From CF-161 sp035259145 (GTDB lineage Bacteria > Chloroflexota > Dormibacteria > Dormibacterales > Dormibacteraceae): 13,621 nucleotides of DNA. The stretch spans positions 1 to 13,621 of the forward strand of contig DATFWQ010000171.1 in NCBI GenBank assembly GCA_035259145.1. The letters are read 5' to 3'. A program made the translations under genes and the position numbers. Shown here one piece after another: positions 1 through 5,874 of this stretch (the stretch's first letter is position 1; the number at the start of each line of letters is the position of its first letter). Under the pieces are notes generated by a model. It was not told the origin of the DNA and did not search any database. It was given only the letters and a program-made list of their open reading frames with translations.

Positions 1-188
1 TATGCGTTTTTCGGCTTCCACCCCCCGCCATCGCCAGGGCTTCTACCTACTCGACGTTCGGTATCCTCAGGTTCACCGTACTCAACCGGGTGGGGCGACG
101 ACCAAGGTAAGGCGCGTGCGACGGGCGGTCAACCAGCGAAATGGTGTTCGCCGCCAGGCAACGTTTTCCGGGTTTTGGAGGCAGGCTC
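1..188. other. Upstream region with no supported gene
   Basis: I cannot assign a gene to the bases ahead of the thiolase. One plus-strand frame is open from the left edge, but its translation is rich in Pro, Ser and Arg and has no recognisable motif. A minus-strand ATG at base 31 (MAGGGSRKTH) runs off the edge after ten codons, so a divergent gene starting there is possible but unsupported. A TATCCT hexamer at 62-67 has the TANNNT shape of a -10 element for the downstream thiolase, but no matching -35 element is visible. Confidence 0.4.
177..181 (+). promoter_or_regulatory. Ribosome binding site of the thiolase
   Basis: GGAGG lies 7 nt before the ATG at 189. It decides the start: the open frame extends back to 141, but the 16 extra residues have no such site and no similarity to the family, whereas translation from 189 gives the typical thiolase N-terminus MREAVIVEGVRTPFG. 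Confidence 0.8.
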
Positions 189-1349
189 ATGCGTGAAGCG
201 GTCATCGTCGAGGGGGTCCGAACGCCGTTCGGCAAGCGGAATGGCAAGCTCAAGGACTTCCACCCAGTCGTACTGGGCTCCATGGTTCTCAAGGAGCTTG
301 TCAACCGGGCCGGCATTGAGCCGGGCCAGGTCGATGACGTGGTCTTCGGCTGTGTCGGCCAGGTCGGCGAACAGAGCCTGAACATCGGCCGCAACGCCTG
401 GCTCGCGGCCGGCTTTCCCGTCGAGACCCCGGCCACGACCGTCGACCGCCAGTGCGGCTCCAGCCAGCAGGCGATTCACTTCGCCGCCAATCTGATCCAG
501 AGCGGAGTCGCCGACATCACGATCGCCGGCGGCGTGGAGAGCATGTCTCGCGTGCCCATGGGCTCCAGCGTCGCACAGGGCCCCGGCCACCCCTTCCCGC
601 CCGAGCTGCTCGAGCTGTACGACCTGGTTCCACAGGGCATCTCTGCCGAGCTCGTCGCGCGCAAGTACGGCATCAGCCGCCGGGAGATGGACGAGTACGG
701 CGTGCGGAGCCACCTGCGGGCGGCCGAGGCGACGCAGCAGGGCTACCTGGCCTCTCAGCTCATGCCCATCGAAGGGGCGGGGGGCAACGGGCCCACTGAA
801 ACACTTACCGCCGACGAAGGAATCCGGCCGAACGCGACTTACGAGGCGGCCGCAGCTCTCCAGCCGGCCTTCAACCCCGACCACTCGATAACAGCCGCCA
901 ACTCGAGCCAGATCACAGACGGCGCTGCCGGCGTTCTGCTGATGAGCGCCGAGAAGGCGAAGGAGCTTGGCATCAAGCCGCGGGCCAGGATCATCGCCCA
1001 GAAAGTGGTCGGCTGCGACCCTGTCCTGATGCTCGAGGGGCCCATCCCCGGCACAGCCGCGGTGCTGAAGCAAGCTGGACTGGAGCTGACCGACATCGAC
1101 CTGTTCGAGATCAACGAGGCGTTCGCCTCGGTCGTGCTGGCCTGGGCCAAGGCAACCGGCGCGGACCTGGAGAGGACCAACGTGAACGGTGGCGCGATCG
1201 CCATCGGACATCCGCTCGGCGCCTCAGGCGCGCGGCTGATGAACCACCTGCTGTATGAGCTCGAGCGCCGCGACCTTCGCTACGGCCTTGAGGCGATGTG
1301 CTGCGGCGGTGGCCTCGGCACGGCAACCATCATCGACCGGGAGGTGTAG
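189..1349 (+). CDS. Acetyl-CoA C-acyltransferase (thiolase)
   Basis: A 386-residue thiolase, normal length for the family. Thiolases cleave 3-ketoacyl-CoA with CoA, or condense two acyl-CoA units, in the cytoplasm. The catalytic set is complete: the acyl-carrying cysteine at Cys89 (DRQCGSS), the NEAF motif at 309-312, His341 in GGAIAIGHPLGASGAR, and the general-base cysteine Cys371 in CCGGGLGT. The stretch DPVLMLEGPIPGT (277-289) resembles the degradative thiolases of actinobacteria used in fatty-acid, steroid or branched-chain catabolism rather than the biosynthetic PhaA type; the exact substrate cannot be read from sequence. It is the first gene of a tight operon, since the cupin gene starts 2 nt after its stop and the cupin RBS lies inside the last thiolase codons. 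The family call is firm; the pathway is open. Confidence 0.96.
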   Translation: MREAVIVEGVRTPFGKRNGKLKDFHPVVLGSMVLKELVNRAGIEPGQVDDVVFGCVGQVGEQSLNIGRNAWLAAGFPVETPATTVDRQCGSSQQAIHFAANLIQSGVADITIAGGVESMSRVPMGSSVAQGPGHPFPPELLELYDLVPQGISAELVARKYGISRREMDEYGVRSHLRAAEATQQGYLASQLMPIEGAGGNGPTETLTADEGIRPNATYEAAAALQPAFNPDHSITAANSSQITDGAAGVLLMSAEKAKELGIKPRARIIAQKVVGCDPVLMLEGPIPGTAAVLKQAGLELTDIDLFEINEAFASVVLAWAKATGADLERTNVNGGAIAIGHPLGASGARLMNHLLYELERRDLRYGLEAMCCGGGLGTATIIDREV

Positions 1350-1351
1350 GA

Positions 1352-1720
1352 GTGTCCACCTTCGCAGGAGTCGACCAGGTGCGGCCGTACAGGATCTGGG
1401 ACGGCGCGGTGGCCCGCGCAGTAAATGGCGACCACATCACCCTGGCGGTCGTCGATCTGGATGCCGACGTGGCGGTTCCCGAGCACCACCACTCGAACGA
1501 GCAGCTCGGCATCGTGCTGAAGGGCGCGATCACGATGGTCATCGCCGGCGAGCGCAAGACGCTGGCTGTGGGAGAGACGTACGTCATCCCGGGTGACGTC
1601 CCCCATGCCGCCGAGGCCGGTCCGGACGGAGCAACCGTCATCGACGTCTTCACGCCCACCCGGGACGACTGGGAGCGCGTCGAGCGACTCCAACCGAGCG
1701 CCGGAGCGTGGCCGAGCTGA
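1352..1720 (+). CDS. Small cupin-domain protein (KdgF-like)
   Basis: A 122-residue single-domain cupin. The GTG start at 1352 is preceded by GGAGGTGTAGGA, which overlaps the thiolase stop; an open frame from 1298 has no RBS and an Arg-rich, non-cupin extension. Both cupin motifs are present: PEHHHSNEQLGIVLKG at 43-58, giving the usual His/His/Glu metal ligands (His45, His47, Glu50), and YVIPGDVPHAA at 77-87, giving the last ligand His85. The C-terminal IDVFTPTRDDW resembles the end of KdgF-type cupins, which act on uronate-derived sugars, but cupins this small have very varied roles. A metal-binding role is well supported and a specific reaction is not. Tight coupling to the thiolase suggests a shared catabolic pathway or a sensor or isomerase role within it. 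Confidence 0.88.
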   Translation: MSTFAGVDQVRPYRIWDGAVARAVNGDHITLAVVDLDADVAVPEHHHSNEQLGIVLKGAITMVIAGERKTLAVGETYVIPGDVPHAAEAGPDGATVIDVFTPTRDDWERVERLQPSAGAWPS

Positions 1721-2424
1721 GCCCCTCCGCCACGGCCGACGATCAACTGGTGGTGCACGTCGCGAGCGAGCTCGGGGTCGCGCCTGACCGGCTCGACGGC
1801 CTGGACCAGGACCTGGTCGAGGCGATCGGAAGCCGCCTGCAGGAGCTTCACGAGGCCGCGGCCGTGGACGAGATGACGGGTGCGCTTCGCAGGGCCGCCG
1901 GTCTTGCCGCTCTGATACGCGAGGTCCGCCGCGCCCGGCGCTTCGACGACCGCAAGCTCGTGGTCGTCTTCCTGGACGTCGACAACCTCAAGGCGGTCAA
2001 CGACAGTCGCGGGCACGCGGCCGGGGACTCAGTCCTTCGCCAGGTGGTGGCTGCCCTGCGCAAGAGGCTCCGCGCATACGACCTCGTCATCCGCTGGGGC
2101 GGAGACGAGTTCGTCTGCAGCCTGCCGGGCGCCGGCCTGGACGCCGCCCAGCGGGCTCTGGACGACGTCCGCAGCGACCTGGCGGCACGAACTGGTTCTA
2201 CGTTCACCGCAGGCTTCACGGAGCTGGGCGCGGACAGCGATGCCGAGGCCGTCGTAGCCCGAGCCGACGCCGACCTCTATGAGCGCAGGGGGCGCGAGAG
2301 GTGGGGACTGTCGAGGCAGAACCGCCAGGGCACGTCCGCCCACACGTTCGCGTATCCGACACCCACCCGCGGAGTGCGGGCAACGGCGCCGGGAGTAGGC
2401 CGGAAGCCGTCGTCGATCACGTAG
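1708..2424 (+). CDS. Diguanylate cyclase, minimal GGDEF protein
   Basis: A 238-residue cytoplasmic protein with one GGDEF domain (about 50-197), which makes cyclic di-GMP from two GTP. The signature GGDEF is intact at 131-135. The metal-binding aspartate lies in FLDVDNLKAVND (88-99). An RxxD product-inhibition site, Arg122-Ala-Tyr-Asp125, sits at the canonical five-residue distance before GGDEF, so the enzyme is probably active and feedback-inhibited. The N-terminal ~50 residues are helical and contain no recognisable sensor domain or membrane segment. The GTG start overlaps the cupin gene by 13 nt, suggesting translational coupling; a later GTG pair at 1750/1753 is an alternative. The domain should end near residue 197, yet the frame runs on for about 40 low-complexity residues antisense to the end of the DNA glycosylase gene. 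Confidence 0.92.
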   Translation: MAELSPSATADDQLVVHVASELGVAPDRLDGLDQDLVEAIGSRLQELHEAAAVDEMTGALRRAAGLAALIREVRRARRFDDRKLVVVFLDVDNLKAVNDSRGHAAGDSVLRQVVAALRKRLRAYDLVIRWGGDEFVCSLPGAGLDAAQRALDDVRSDLAARTGSTFTAGFTELGADSDAEAVVARADADLYERRGRERWGLSRQNRQGTSAHTFAYPTPTRGVRATAPGVGRKPSSIT

Positions 2425-2861
2425 AGGGCAGGTGGCTGCAGCGGCGCACCGTTCAGGGACCGGTCGATGTCGAGCGCTTTGCAGACCAGGCCCGGGCCTG
2501 AGCACCGGCCGACCCCCGGACCCGGCTCCAGTGCGCGCACGAGCACTGCCTGGGGACAGCCTTCGGGCCGGGTCACGAAGTTGAGACAGTTGTGCATGCC
2601 GTAGATCAGGTAGACATAAGCGCGTCCTGGCGGCCCGTACATGACCGTGGTCCGGGGTGTGTGGCCGCGCCAGGAGTGGGCGGCGCGGTCCTCAGGCCCA
2701 CAATAGGCTTCGACCTCGATCAGCCGGCCCCAGCGCAGGATGCCGTCGTTTTCGCGGACCAGCAGCTTACCGATGAGGTCCTGCGCGACCTCCAGCGTGT
2801 CGCGGGCGAAGAAGCCAGGCCCGAGCACGCGCCCGGCCGGCCGTGATCTGTCGGCCAACAC
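2277..2861 (-). CDS. 3-methyladenine DNA glycosylase (AAG/MPG family)
   Basis: A 194-residue monofunctional glycosylase of the Pur_DNA_glyco family, which excises alkylated purines such as 3-methyladenine and starts base-excision repair. Motifs follow the family in order: GPGFFARDTLEVAQDLIGK at 14-32; IEVEAYCGPEDRAAHS at 48-63, where Glu51 matches the catalytic glutamate of human AAG (E125) and His62 matches H136; YGPPGRAYVYLIYGMHNCLN at 75-94; SGPGLVCKALDI at 121-132; and TPRVGVGYANVWADVPWRF at 163-181. The GTG start at 2861 has no Shine-Dalgarno sequence but lies 5 nt after a TATAGT hexamer, consistent with a leaderless transcript; a GTG at 2828 is an alternative. It is divergent from the aldolase, and its 3' end overlaps the end of the diguanylate cyclase gene. 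Confidence 0.95.
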   Translation of the reverse strand: MLADRSRPAGRVLGPGFFARDTLEVAQDLIGKLLVRENDGILRWGRLIEVEAYCGPEDRAAHSWRGHTPRTTVMYGPPGRAYVYLIYGMHNCLNFVTRPEGCPQAVLVRALEPGPGVGRCSGPGLVCKALDIDRSLNGAPLQPPALYVIDDGFRPTPGAVARTPRVGVGYANVWADVPWRFCLDSPHLSRPLRS

Positions 2862-2866
2862 GTGTG

Positions 2867-2872
2867 ACTATA
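2867..2872 (-). promoter_or_regulatory. Candidate -10 element, leaderless glycosylase transcript
   Basis: On the minus strand TATAGT is followed by five bases (CACAC) and then the GTG start codon of the glycosylase. A -10 hexamer normally ends 6-7 nt before the transcription start, so transcription would begin at or next to the start codon. I see no convincing -35 hexamer. The same TATAT core could also serve the divergent aldolase gene. Confidence 0.45.
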
Positions 2873-2916
2873 TGAGGTGGTGCGCGCTCGTCGTGCGGAC
2901 CACCGAAATCATCTAT

Positions 2917-2922
2917 GAGGAG
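2917..2922 (+). promoter_or_regulatory. Ribosome binding site of the aldolase
   Basis: GAGGAG lies 10 nt before the ATG at 2933. It settles the start: an in-frame ATG at 2915 overlaps this site and would have no RBS of its own. Confidence 0.7.
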
Positions 2923-2932
2923 CTCAACGACC

Positions 2933-4009
2933 ATGGCCACCGCCACCATGACCTCGCTCGACAAGATCGAGGAAATCCTGGGCGACGAAGCCGGCACCCT
3001 GCTCGAGCACCGTTGTCAGACCATCGCCAGGGAGCACCTGCACCTCCCCGGACCGGACTTCGTAGACCGGGTATGGACGCCCAGCGACCGCAGCCCGCGC
3101 GTGCTTCGCAGCCTCCAGACGCTGTTCGACGGAGGACGCCTCGCCGGCACCGGCTACCTGTCGATCCTGCCCGTCGACCAGGGCATCGAACACTCCGCCG
3201 GAGCATCGTTTGCGCCCAATCCCGCGTACTTCGATGGCGAGAATATCGTCCGGCTGGCGATCGAGGGCGGCTGCAACGCCGTCGCCTCGACATTCGGCGT
3301 TCTGGGCTCGGTCGCGCGGAGGTACGCCCACCGGATCCCATTCATCTGCAAGATCAACCACAACGAGTTCCTGACGTACCCCAACAAGTACGACCAGATC
3401 CTGTTCGGCACTGTGCGCGAGGCGTGGGAGCTGGGCGCCGTGGCGCTGGGAGCCACCGTCTATTTCGGCTCGGAGCAGTCGAGCCGGCAGCTGGTCGAGA
3501 TCGCACAGGTGTTCCACGAAGCGCACTCGCTGGGCATGGCAACCGTGCTCTGGTGCTACCTCCGGAATCCGGCGTTCACTCAGAACGGCGTCAACTACGA
3601 GCTGGCCGCCGACCTGACGGCGCAGGCAAACCACCTCGGGGTGACTATCGAGGCGGACATCATCAAGCAAAAGCTGCCGGAGACCAACGGCGGCTTCACA
3701 GCGCTCAAGTTCGGGAGGACGTCGAGGCTGGTCTACGAGCAGCTGACGACCGACAATCCGATCGACCTCACGCGCTACCAGGTCGTGAACTGCTACATGG
3801 GGCGCGCCGGCCTGATCAACTCGGGAGGTGCTTCAGCCGGAGACACGGACCTCAAAGAGGCGGTCAGGACGGCGGTCATCAACAAACGGGCCGGAGGCAC
3901 GGGCCTGATCTCGGGGCGAAAGGCCTTTCAGCGGCCGACGGCTGAGGGCATCGCGCTGCTGAATGCGATCCAGGACGTCTACCTGAACCCGGGCGTGACC
4001 GTCGCATAG
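2933..4009 (+). CDS. fbaB: Class I fructose-bisphosphate aldolase (DhnA/FbaB type)
   Basis: A 358-residue Schiff-base aldolase of the DhnA/DeoC-LacD superfamily, close in length to E. coli FbaB (350). It interconverts fructose 1,6-bisphosphate with dihydroxyacetone phosphate and glyceraldehyde 3-phosphate in glycolysis and gluconeogenesis. Visible family motifs are SILPVDQGIEHSAGASF (77-93), FICKINHNEF (137-146), GATVYFGSEQSS (173-184, with a tyrosine at 177 where the family proton donor is expected), the probable Schiff-base Lys245 in ADIIKQKLP, the phosphate-binding INSGGAS (295-301) and GLISGRKAFQRP (324-335). The lysine and tyrosine roles are assigned by family pattern, not alignment. The gene stands alone, divergent from the DNA glycosylase with 71 bp between starts, and is followed by a strong hairpin. 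The leader holds a small GGTGG/CCACC inverted repeat (2876-2904). Confidence 0.94.
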   Translation: MATATMTSLDKIEEILGDEAGTLLEHRCQTIAREHLHLPGPDFVDRVWTPSDRSPRVLRSLQTLFDGGRLAGTGYLSILPVDQGIEHSAGASFAPNPAYFDGENIVRLAIEGGCNAVASTFGVLGSVARRYAHRIPFICKINHNEFLTYPNKYDQILFGTVREAWELGAVALGATVYFGSEQSSRQLVEIAQVFHEAHSLGMATVLWCYLRNPAFTQNGVNYELAADLTAQANHLGVTIEADIIKQKLPETNGGFTALKFGRTSRLVYEQLTTDNPIDLTRYQVVNCYMGRAGLINSGGASAGDTDLKEAVRTAVINKRAGGTGLISGRKAFQRPTAEGIALLNAIQDVYLNPGVTVA

Positions 4010-4020
4010 GCCTCAGAGGG

Positions 4021-4054
4021 GGCCGGAGACCTGGCAACCGCCAGGTCTCCGGCC
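4021..4054 (+). terminator. Perfect 15-bp hairpin after the aldolase
   Basis: GGCCGGAGACCTGGC (4021-4035), loop AACC (4036-4039), then the exact reverse complement (4040-4054). It begins 12 nt after the aldolase stop. The stem is 15 bp with no mismatch, but the next bases are ATCGGGGGG, so the U-tract of a classical intrinsic terminator is missing. Stem-only terminators and 3'-end mRNA stabilisers both look like this in high-GC bacteria. Confidence 0.7.
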
Positions 4055-4165
4055 ATCGGGGGGTAGATTGCAAGCGCAGCCCGGGCCACCGATCGTCGAG
4101 TCTCGAACCCCCGCTCGATCTCCTTAAGGGAGCTCTTCGCCGGCCGCCCGGGCACCCCTGTCCAC
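4055..4165. other. Spacer with duplicated palindrome, no gene
   Basis: No convincing reading frame is seen here. The self-complementary octamer GCCCGGGC occurs twice, at 4079-4086 and 4146-4153, bracketing 59 bases. Inside are GATCGTCGAG and CTCGATC, which can pair imperfectly, and a short CTCC/GGGAG repeat around 4120-4132. The outer pair could close a stem around these, so a folded RNA is possible. The length and a TTCGA on the minus strand recall a tRNA, but the arms do not pair as required. Confidence 0.3.
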
Positions 4166-4171
4166 TATATA

Positions 4172-4185
4172 CGAACATGCGTTTG
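4172..4185. promoter_or_regulatory. Candidate LexA (SOS) box
   Basis: CGAACATGCGTTTG matches the Gram-positive LexA operator core CGAAC-N4-GTTYG, with one deviation from perfect dyad symmetry (GTTTG instead of GTTCG). It directly follows a TATATA at 4166-4171 and lies 26 nt before the start of the MBL-fold gene, which is where a repressor would block a promoter. No gene on the other strand could use it nearby. Binding by LexA is inferred. Confidence 0.5.
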
Positions 4186-4200
4186 TAGCGCAAGCTCTAC
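4185..4200. repeat. Inverted repeat next to the SOS-like box
   Basis: GTAGCGC, AA, GCTCTAC: seven-base arms with one mismatch. It lies between the LexA-like box and the MBL-fold start. It could be a second operator half or a small hairpin at the 5' end of the transcript. The overlapping TACGCT at 4198-4203 has the TANNNT form of a -10 element. Confidence 0.35.
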
Positions 4201-4211
4201 GCTTCGATCTC

Positions 4212-4898
4212 ATGAGACTCGCCTTCCTCGGCACCGGCTCCGCCTTCTCGCTCGAGCGCTACAACGGCGCGGTGGTCGTCGACGGCCGCCTCCTGCTCGA
4301 CGCGGGCGCTCCCCTACTGCCCCATATGCACCGCCTCGGCATCGACCCAGGCGCCATCGAGGCGATCTTCCTGACCCACTTTCATGGCGACCACATCCTG
4401 GGACTCCCGCCCTTCATGTTCTACAGAGGCCTTCAGCCCACCGTGCCCTTGACCGTGGTGGGCCCTCCCGGTGTGGAGGAAAAAGTCGCGTGCCTGCTGA
4501 AGTTCGCCTGGGGGGATGAGTGGCCCGAGCACGCCCGGAGCATGGACCTGTCCTACCAGGAGGCCGGTAGAACCGGCGAGGCCGGTGGGATCCATTACGA
4601 GACCGTCAAGCTCGACCATGGCGACCTCGACTGCCGCGGCTACCGACTCCACCTCGAGGGCAGGGTCCTCGCCTACGCCGGGGACACCACCGCCACCCCG
4701 CCGCTCGATGACCTCGTGAGGGACGCGGACGTAGCGATCACCGAGGCCACCGGTCCCGGGCGCATAGATGTCCACACCAGCTGGGAGGAGGCGCAGGCGC
4801 TCGCGGCGCGCCATCCTGGGACCCGCTTCCTGTTCAACCATCTCTTCGCCGGGACGACGCCCGGTGCAGCCGAGGACCTCGCCACCGTCGATGTCTGA
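4212..4898 (+). CDS. MBL-fold metallo-hydrolase (RNase Z-like)
   Basis: A 228-residue metallo-beta-lactamase-fold protein with a complete two-metal ligand set: LTHFHGDH at 54-61 (His56, His58, Asp60, His61), His136, Asp158 in AYAGDT, and His210 near the C-terminus; His188 in the HTSWEEA segment also matches the tRNase Z-like subgroup. The N-terminal FLGTGSAF and this ligand pattern place it near RNase Z/BN and related phosphodiesterases. It is shorter than typical RNase Z (about 300 residues) and I see no clear exosite arm, so true tRNA 3' processing is uncertain. The ATG at 4212 has no Shine-Dalgarno sequence; a TANNNT hexamer at 4198-4203 makes a very short or absent leader possible. A LexA-like box just upstream suggests damage-inducible control. 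The substrate is unknown. Confidence 0.9.
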   Translation: MRLAFLGTGSAFSLERYNGAVVVDGRLLLDAGAPLLPHMHRLGIDPGAIEAIFLTHFHGDHILGLPPFMFYRGLQPTVPLTVVGPPGVEEKVACLLKFAWGDEWPEHARSMDLSYQEAGRTGEAGGIHYETVKLDHGDLDCRGYRLHLEGRVLAYAGDTTATPPLDDLVRDADVAITEATGPGRIDVHTSWEEAQALAARHPGTRFLFNHLFAGTTPGAAEDLATVDV

Positions 4899-4910
4899 AA
4901 TCTGAACTGA

Positions 4911-4955
4911 GGCGTTGACTGTCCCGCGCAGCGCAAACGACAATAGCTCAACGCC
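4911..4955 (+). promoter_or_regulatory. Candidate promoter inside an inverted repeat
   Basis: TTGACT (4915-4920), 18 bases, then GACAAT (4939-4944) resembles a housekeeping -35/-10 pair reading toward the small genes at 5024 onward. The whole element is bracketed by an exact 8-bp inverted repeat, GGCGTTGA (4911-4918) and TCAACGCC (4948-4955). This begins 12 nt after the MBL-fold stop, so it may instead belong to that gene's 3' end. Confidence 0.4.
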
Positions 4956-5023
4956 CTGTTGCCATCTTCTCGACCACCTCGGGCGTGAGACTTCGTATTC
5001 CGTGACGTACGTAACGCAGAGGT

Positions 5024-5200
5024 ATGCTGGGTTTGGACGACAGGCGGCGAGAAGATTGGGAGCGAGTCAAACGCTCAGTCGGCACCGGGTATCTTGTCCG
5101 CTGGGATCAACACGACCCCGAGGCGGTCGAGCAGGAAGTCGGCCCGGTGACGTGGCAGCAAACCGAGGAGCACGAGCTGGTACAGGGCTGGTTCGGCTGA
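5024..5200 (+). CDS. Small hypothetical protein, 58 residues
   Basis: A short frame starting MLGLDDRRREDWERVKRSVG and ending ELVQGWFG. It is highly charged, with several tryptophans, and has no membrane segment or cysteine. Third codon positions are about three-quarters G or C, as expected of a real gene here, and an in-frame TAA at 5012 fixes ATG 5024 as the earliest start. AGAGG sits almost against the ATG, closer than usual for a ribosome binding site. Its TGA overlaps an ATG (TGATG at 5198-5202) that opens a seven-codon mini-frame ending within the GTG of the next gene, a chain that looks like translational coupling. I do not recognise a family. The frames open on the other strand over this stretch look like shadows. 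Confidence 0.55.
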   Translation: MLGLDDRRREDWERVKRSVGTGYLVRWDQHDPEAVEQEVGPVTWQQTEEHELVQGWFG

Positions 5201-5219
5201 TGCCCATCAGCGCGCCAGT

Positions 5220-5459
5220 GTGAAGGGCCGTCACCTGGGTGCCACGGCGCTCGGGCTCCTGACGGGCACCACTGGCTGCGCCATCCTCGTACTCGTCGGC
5301 TACGTCCTGTATCTCCGGCTGTGGGGTGACTCGCTTCTCGCCCTGGGTCTGATAATCGCCCTCTCGGCCATGGCCGGCCTGTACGCGGGCTGGATCCTTG
5401 GCATGCTGGTCTTCTCGGCGATAAGAGGGGCCGATGACGGCAGCGGCGAACCTGTATGA
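5220..5459 (+). CDS. Small two-helix membrane protein, hypothetical
   Basis: A 79-residue protein with two predicted membrane helices, roughly residues 7-33 (ALGLLTGTTGCAILVLVGYV) and 40-68 (LLALGLIIALSAMAGLYAGW), joined by a short loop, with an acidic C-terminal tail. It is probably an inner-membrane hairpin protein. The GTG start overlaps the stop of the seven-codon frame at 5200-5223 (GTGA) and no clear RBS is visible, so re-initiation after upstream translation is plausible. The stop overlaps the next gene by four bases (ATGA). No family is recognised. Its place directly upstream of an ABC importer operon may mean co-expression, but a functional link is speculative. Confidence 0.7.
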   Translation: MKGRHLGATALGLLTGTTGCAILVLVGYVLYLRLWGDSLLALGLIIALSAMAGLYAGWILGMLVFSAIRGADDGSGEPV

Positions 5460-5863
5460 GGCCGCCGCGCGACCCTGGCTCGACGCGCCCACTGCTCGAC
5501 AAACTGGGCGTCAAGCCCGGGATGCGAGTGGTGCTGGTCGGGTTCGAAGACTTAGCGTTCCGGGCAGAGCTGGCTGAGCGCGGAGCCGTGGTGGAGTCAG
5601 AGCCGCCATCTGGCGTCGACATGGTCTTCTACCGAGTCACCGAGCCGGCCGAGCTTGGCGGAATTCGGGAGCTCAGACACCTGATCCATGACCGAGGCGC
5701 AATCTGGGTCCTGAGGAACAAGGGCCCCGATCGCACGGTTCGCGATGTGGACGTCATCGACGCAGGGAGGGCATTCGATCTCATAGACAACAAGATCGCG
5801 AGTTTTTCGGATACTGTCGCTGCCATGCGATTGGTAGTGCCATTGAACCGCCGGACTAAGTGA
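5456..5863 (+). CDS. DUF3052-like protein
   Basis: A 135-residue soluble protein. The opening RPLLDKLGVKPGMRVVLVGF (11-30), an alternating strand-helix pattern, a central VDMVFYRV, GAIWVLRNKG (81-90) and the closing LIDNKIASFSDTVAAMRLVV (109-128) match my memory of DUF3052, a family common in actinobacteria and soil bacteria whose function is unknown. The motif order suggests a small Rossmann-like alpha/beta fold; no catalytic residues stand out. The ATG shares four bases with the stop of the membrane-protein gene, so the two are translationally coupled. The lipoprotein gene follows after 11 nt. It may be a regulatory or accessory factor, but nothing in the sequence shows this. Confidence 0.75.
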   Translation: MRPPRDPGSTRPLLDKLGVKPGMRVVLVGFEDLAFRAELAERGAVVESEPPSGVDMVFYRVTEPAELGGIRELRHLIHDRGAIWVLRNKGPDRTVRDVDVIDAGRAFDLIDNKIASFSDTVAAMRLVVPLNRRTK

Positions 5864-5870
5864 GGGAGGT
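5864..5870 (+). promoter_or_regulatory. Ribosome binding site of the ABC lipoprotein
   Basis: GGGAGGT lies 4 nt before the ATG at 5875. It selects that start over the GTG at 5860: from 5875 the protein begins directly with a lipoprotein signal peptide. Confidence 0.65.
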
Positions 5871-5874
5871 CGGG

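Noticed and set aside
129..1211. Long minus-strand open frame (360 codons) across the thiolase
   Set aside because: It is an antisense shadow in GC-rich DNA: Asp/Arg/Gly/Leu-rich translation without motifs, fully covered by a clear thiolase on the other strand.
2740..3945. Plus-strand open frame (401 codons) overlapping the aldolase in another frame
   Set aside because: Pro/Arg/Gly-rich shadow; the aldolase frame has an RBS and complete family motifs.
4079..4153. tRNA-like segment of about 75 bases with matching ends
   Set aside because: The ends match only because GCCCGGGC is self-complementary. On the minus strand the TTCGA lies too far from the 3' end and the T-arm bases do not pair; on the plus strand there is no T-loop. 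No D-arm or anticodon arm fits.
4915..5223. 102-codon plus-strand frame overlapping the 58-residue gene
   Set aside because: Ser/Arg-rich, compositionally like other shadows, with no RBS. The 58-residue frame has better codon-position bias, although only its last seven codons may be used as a relay.
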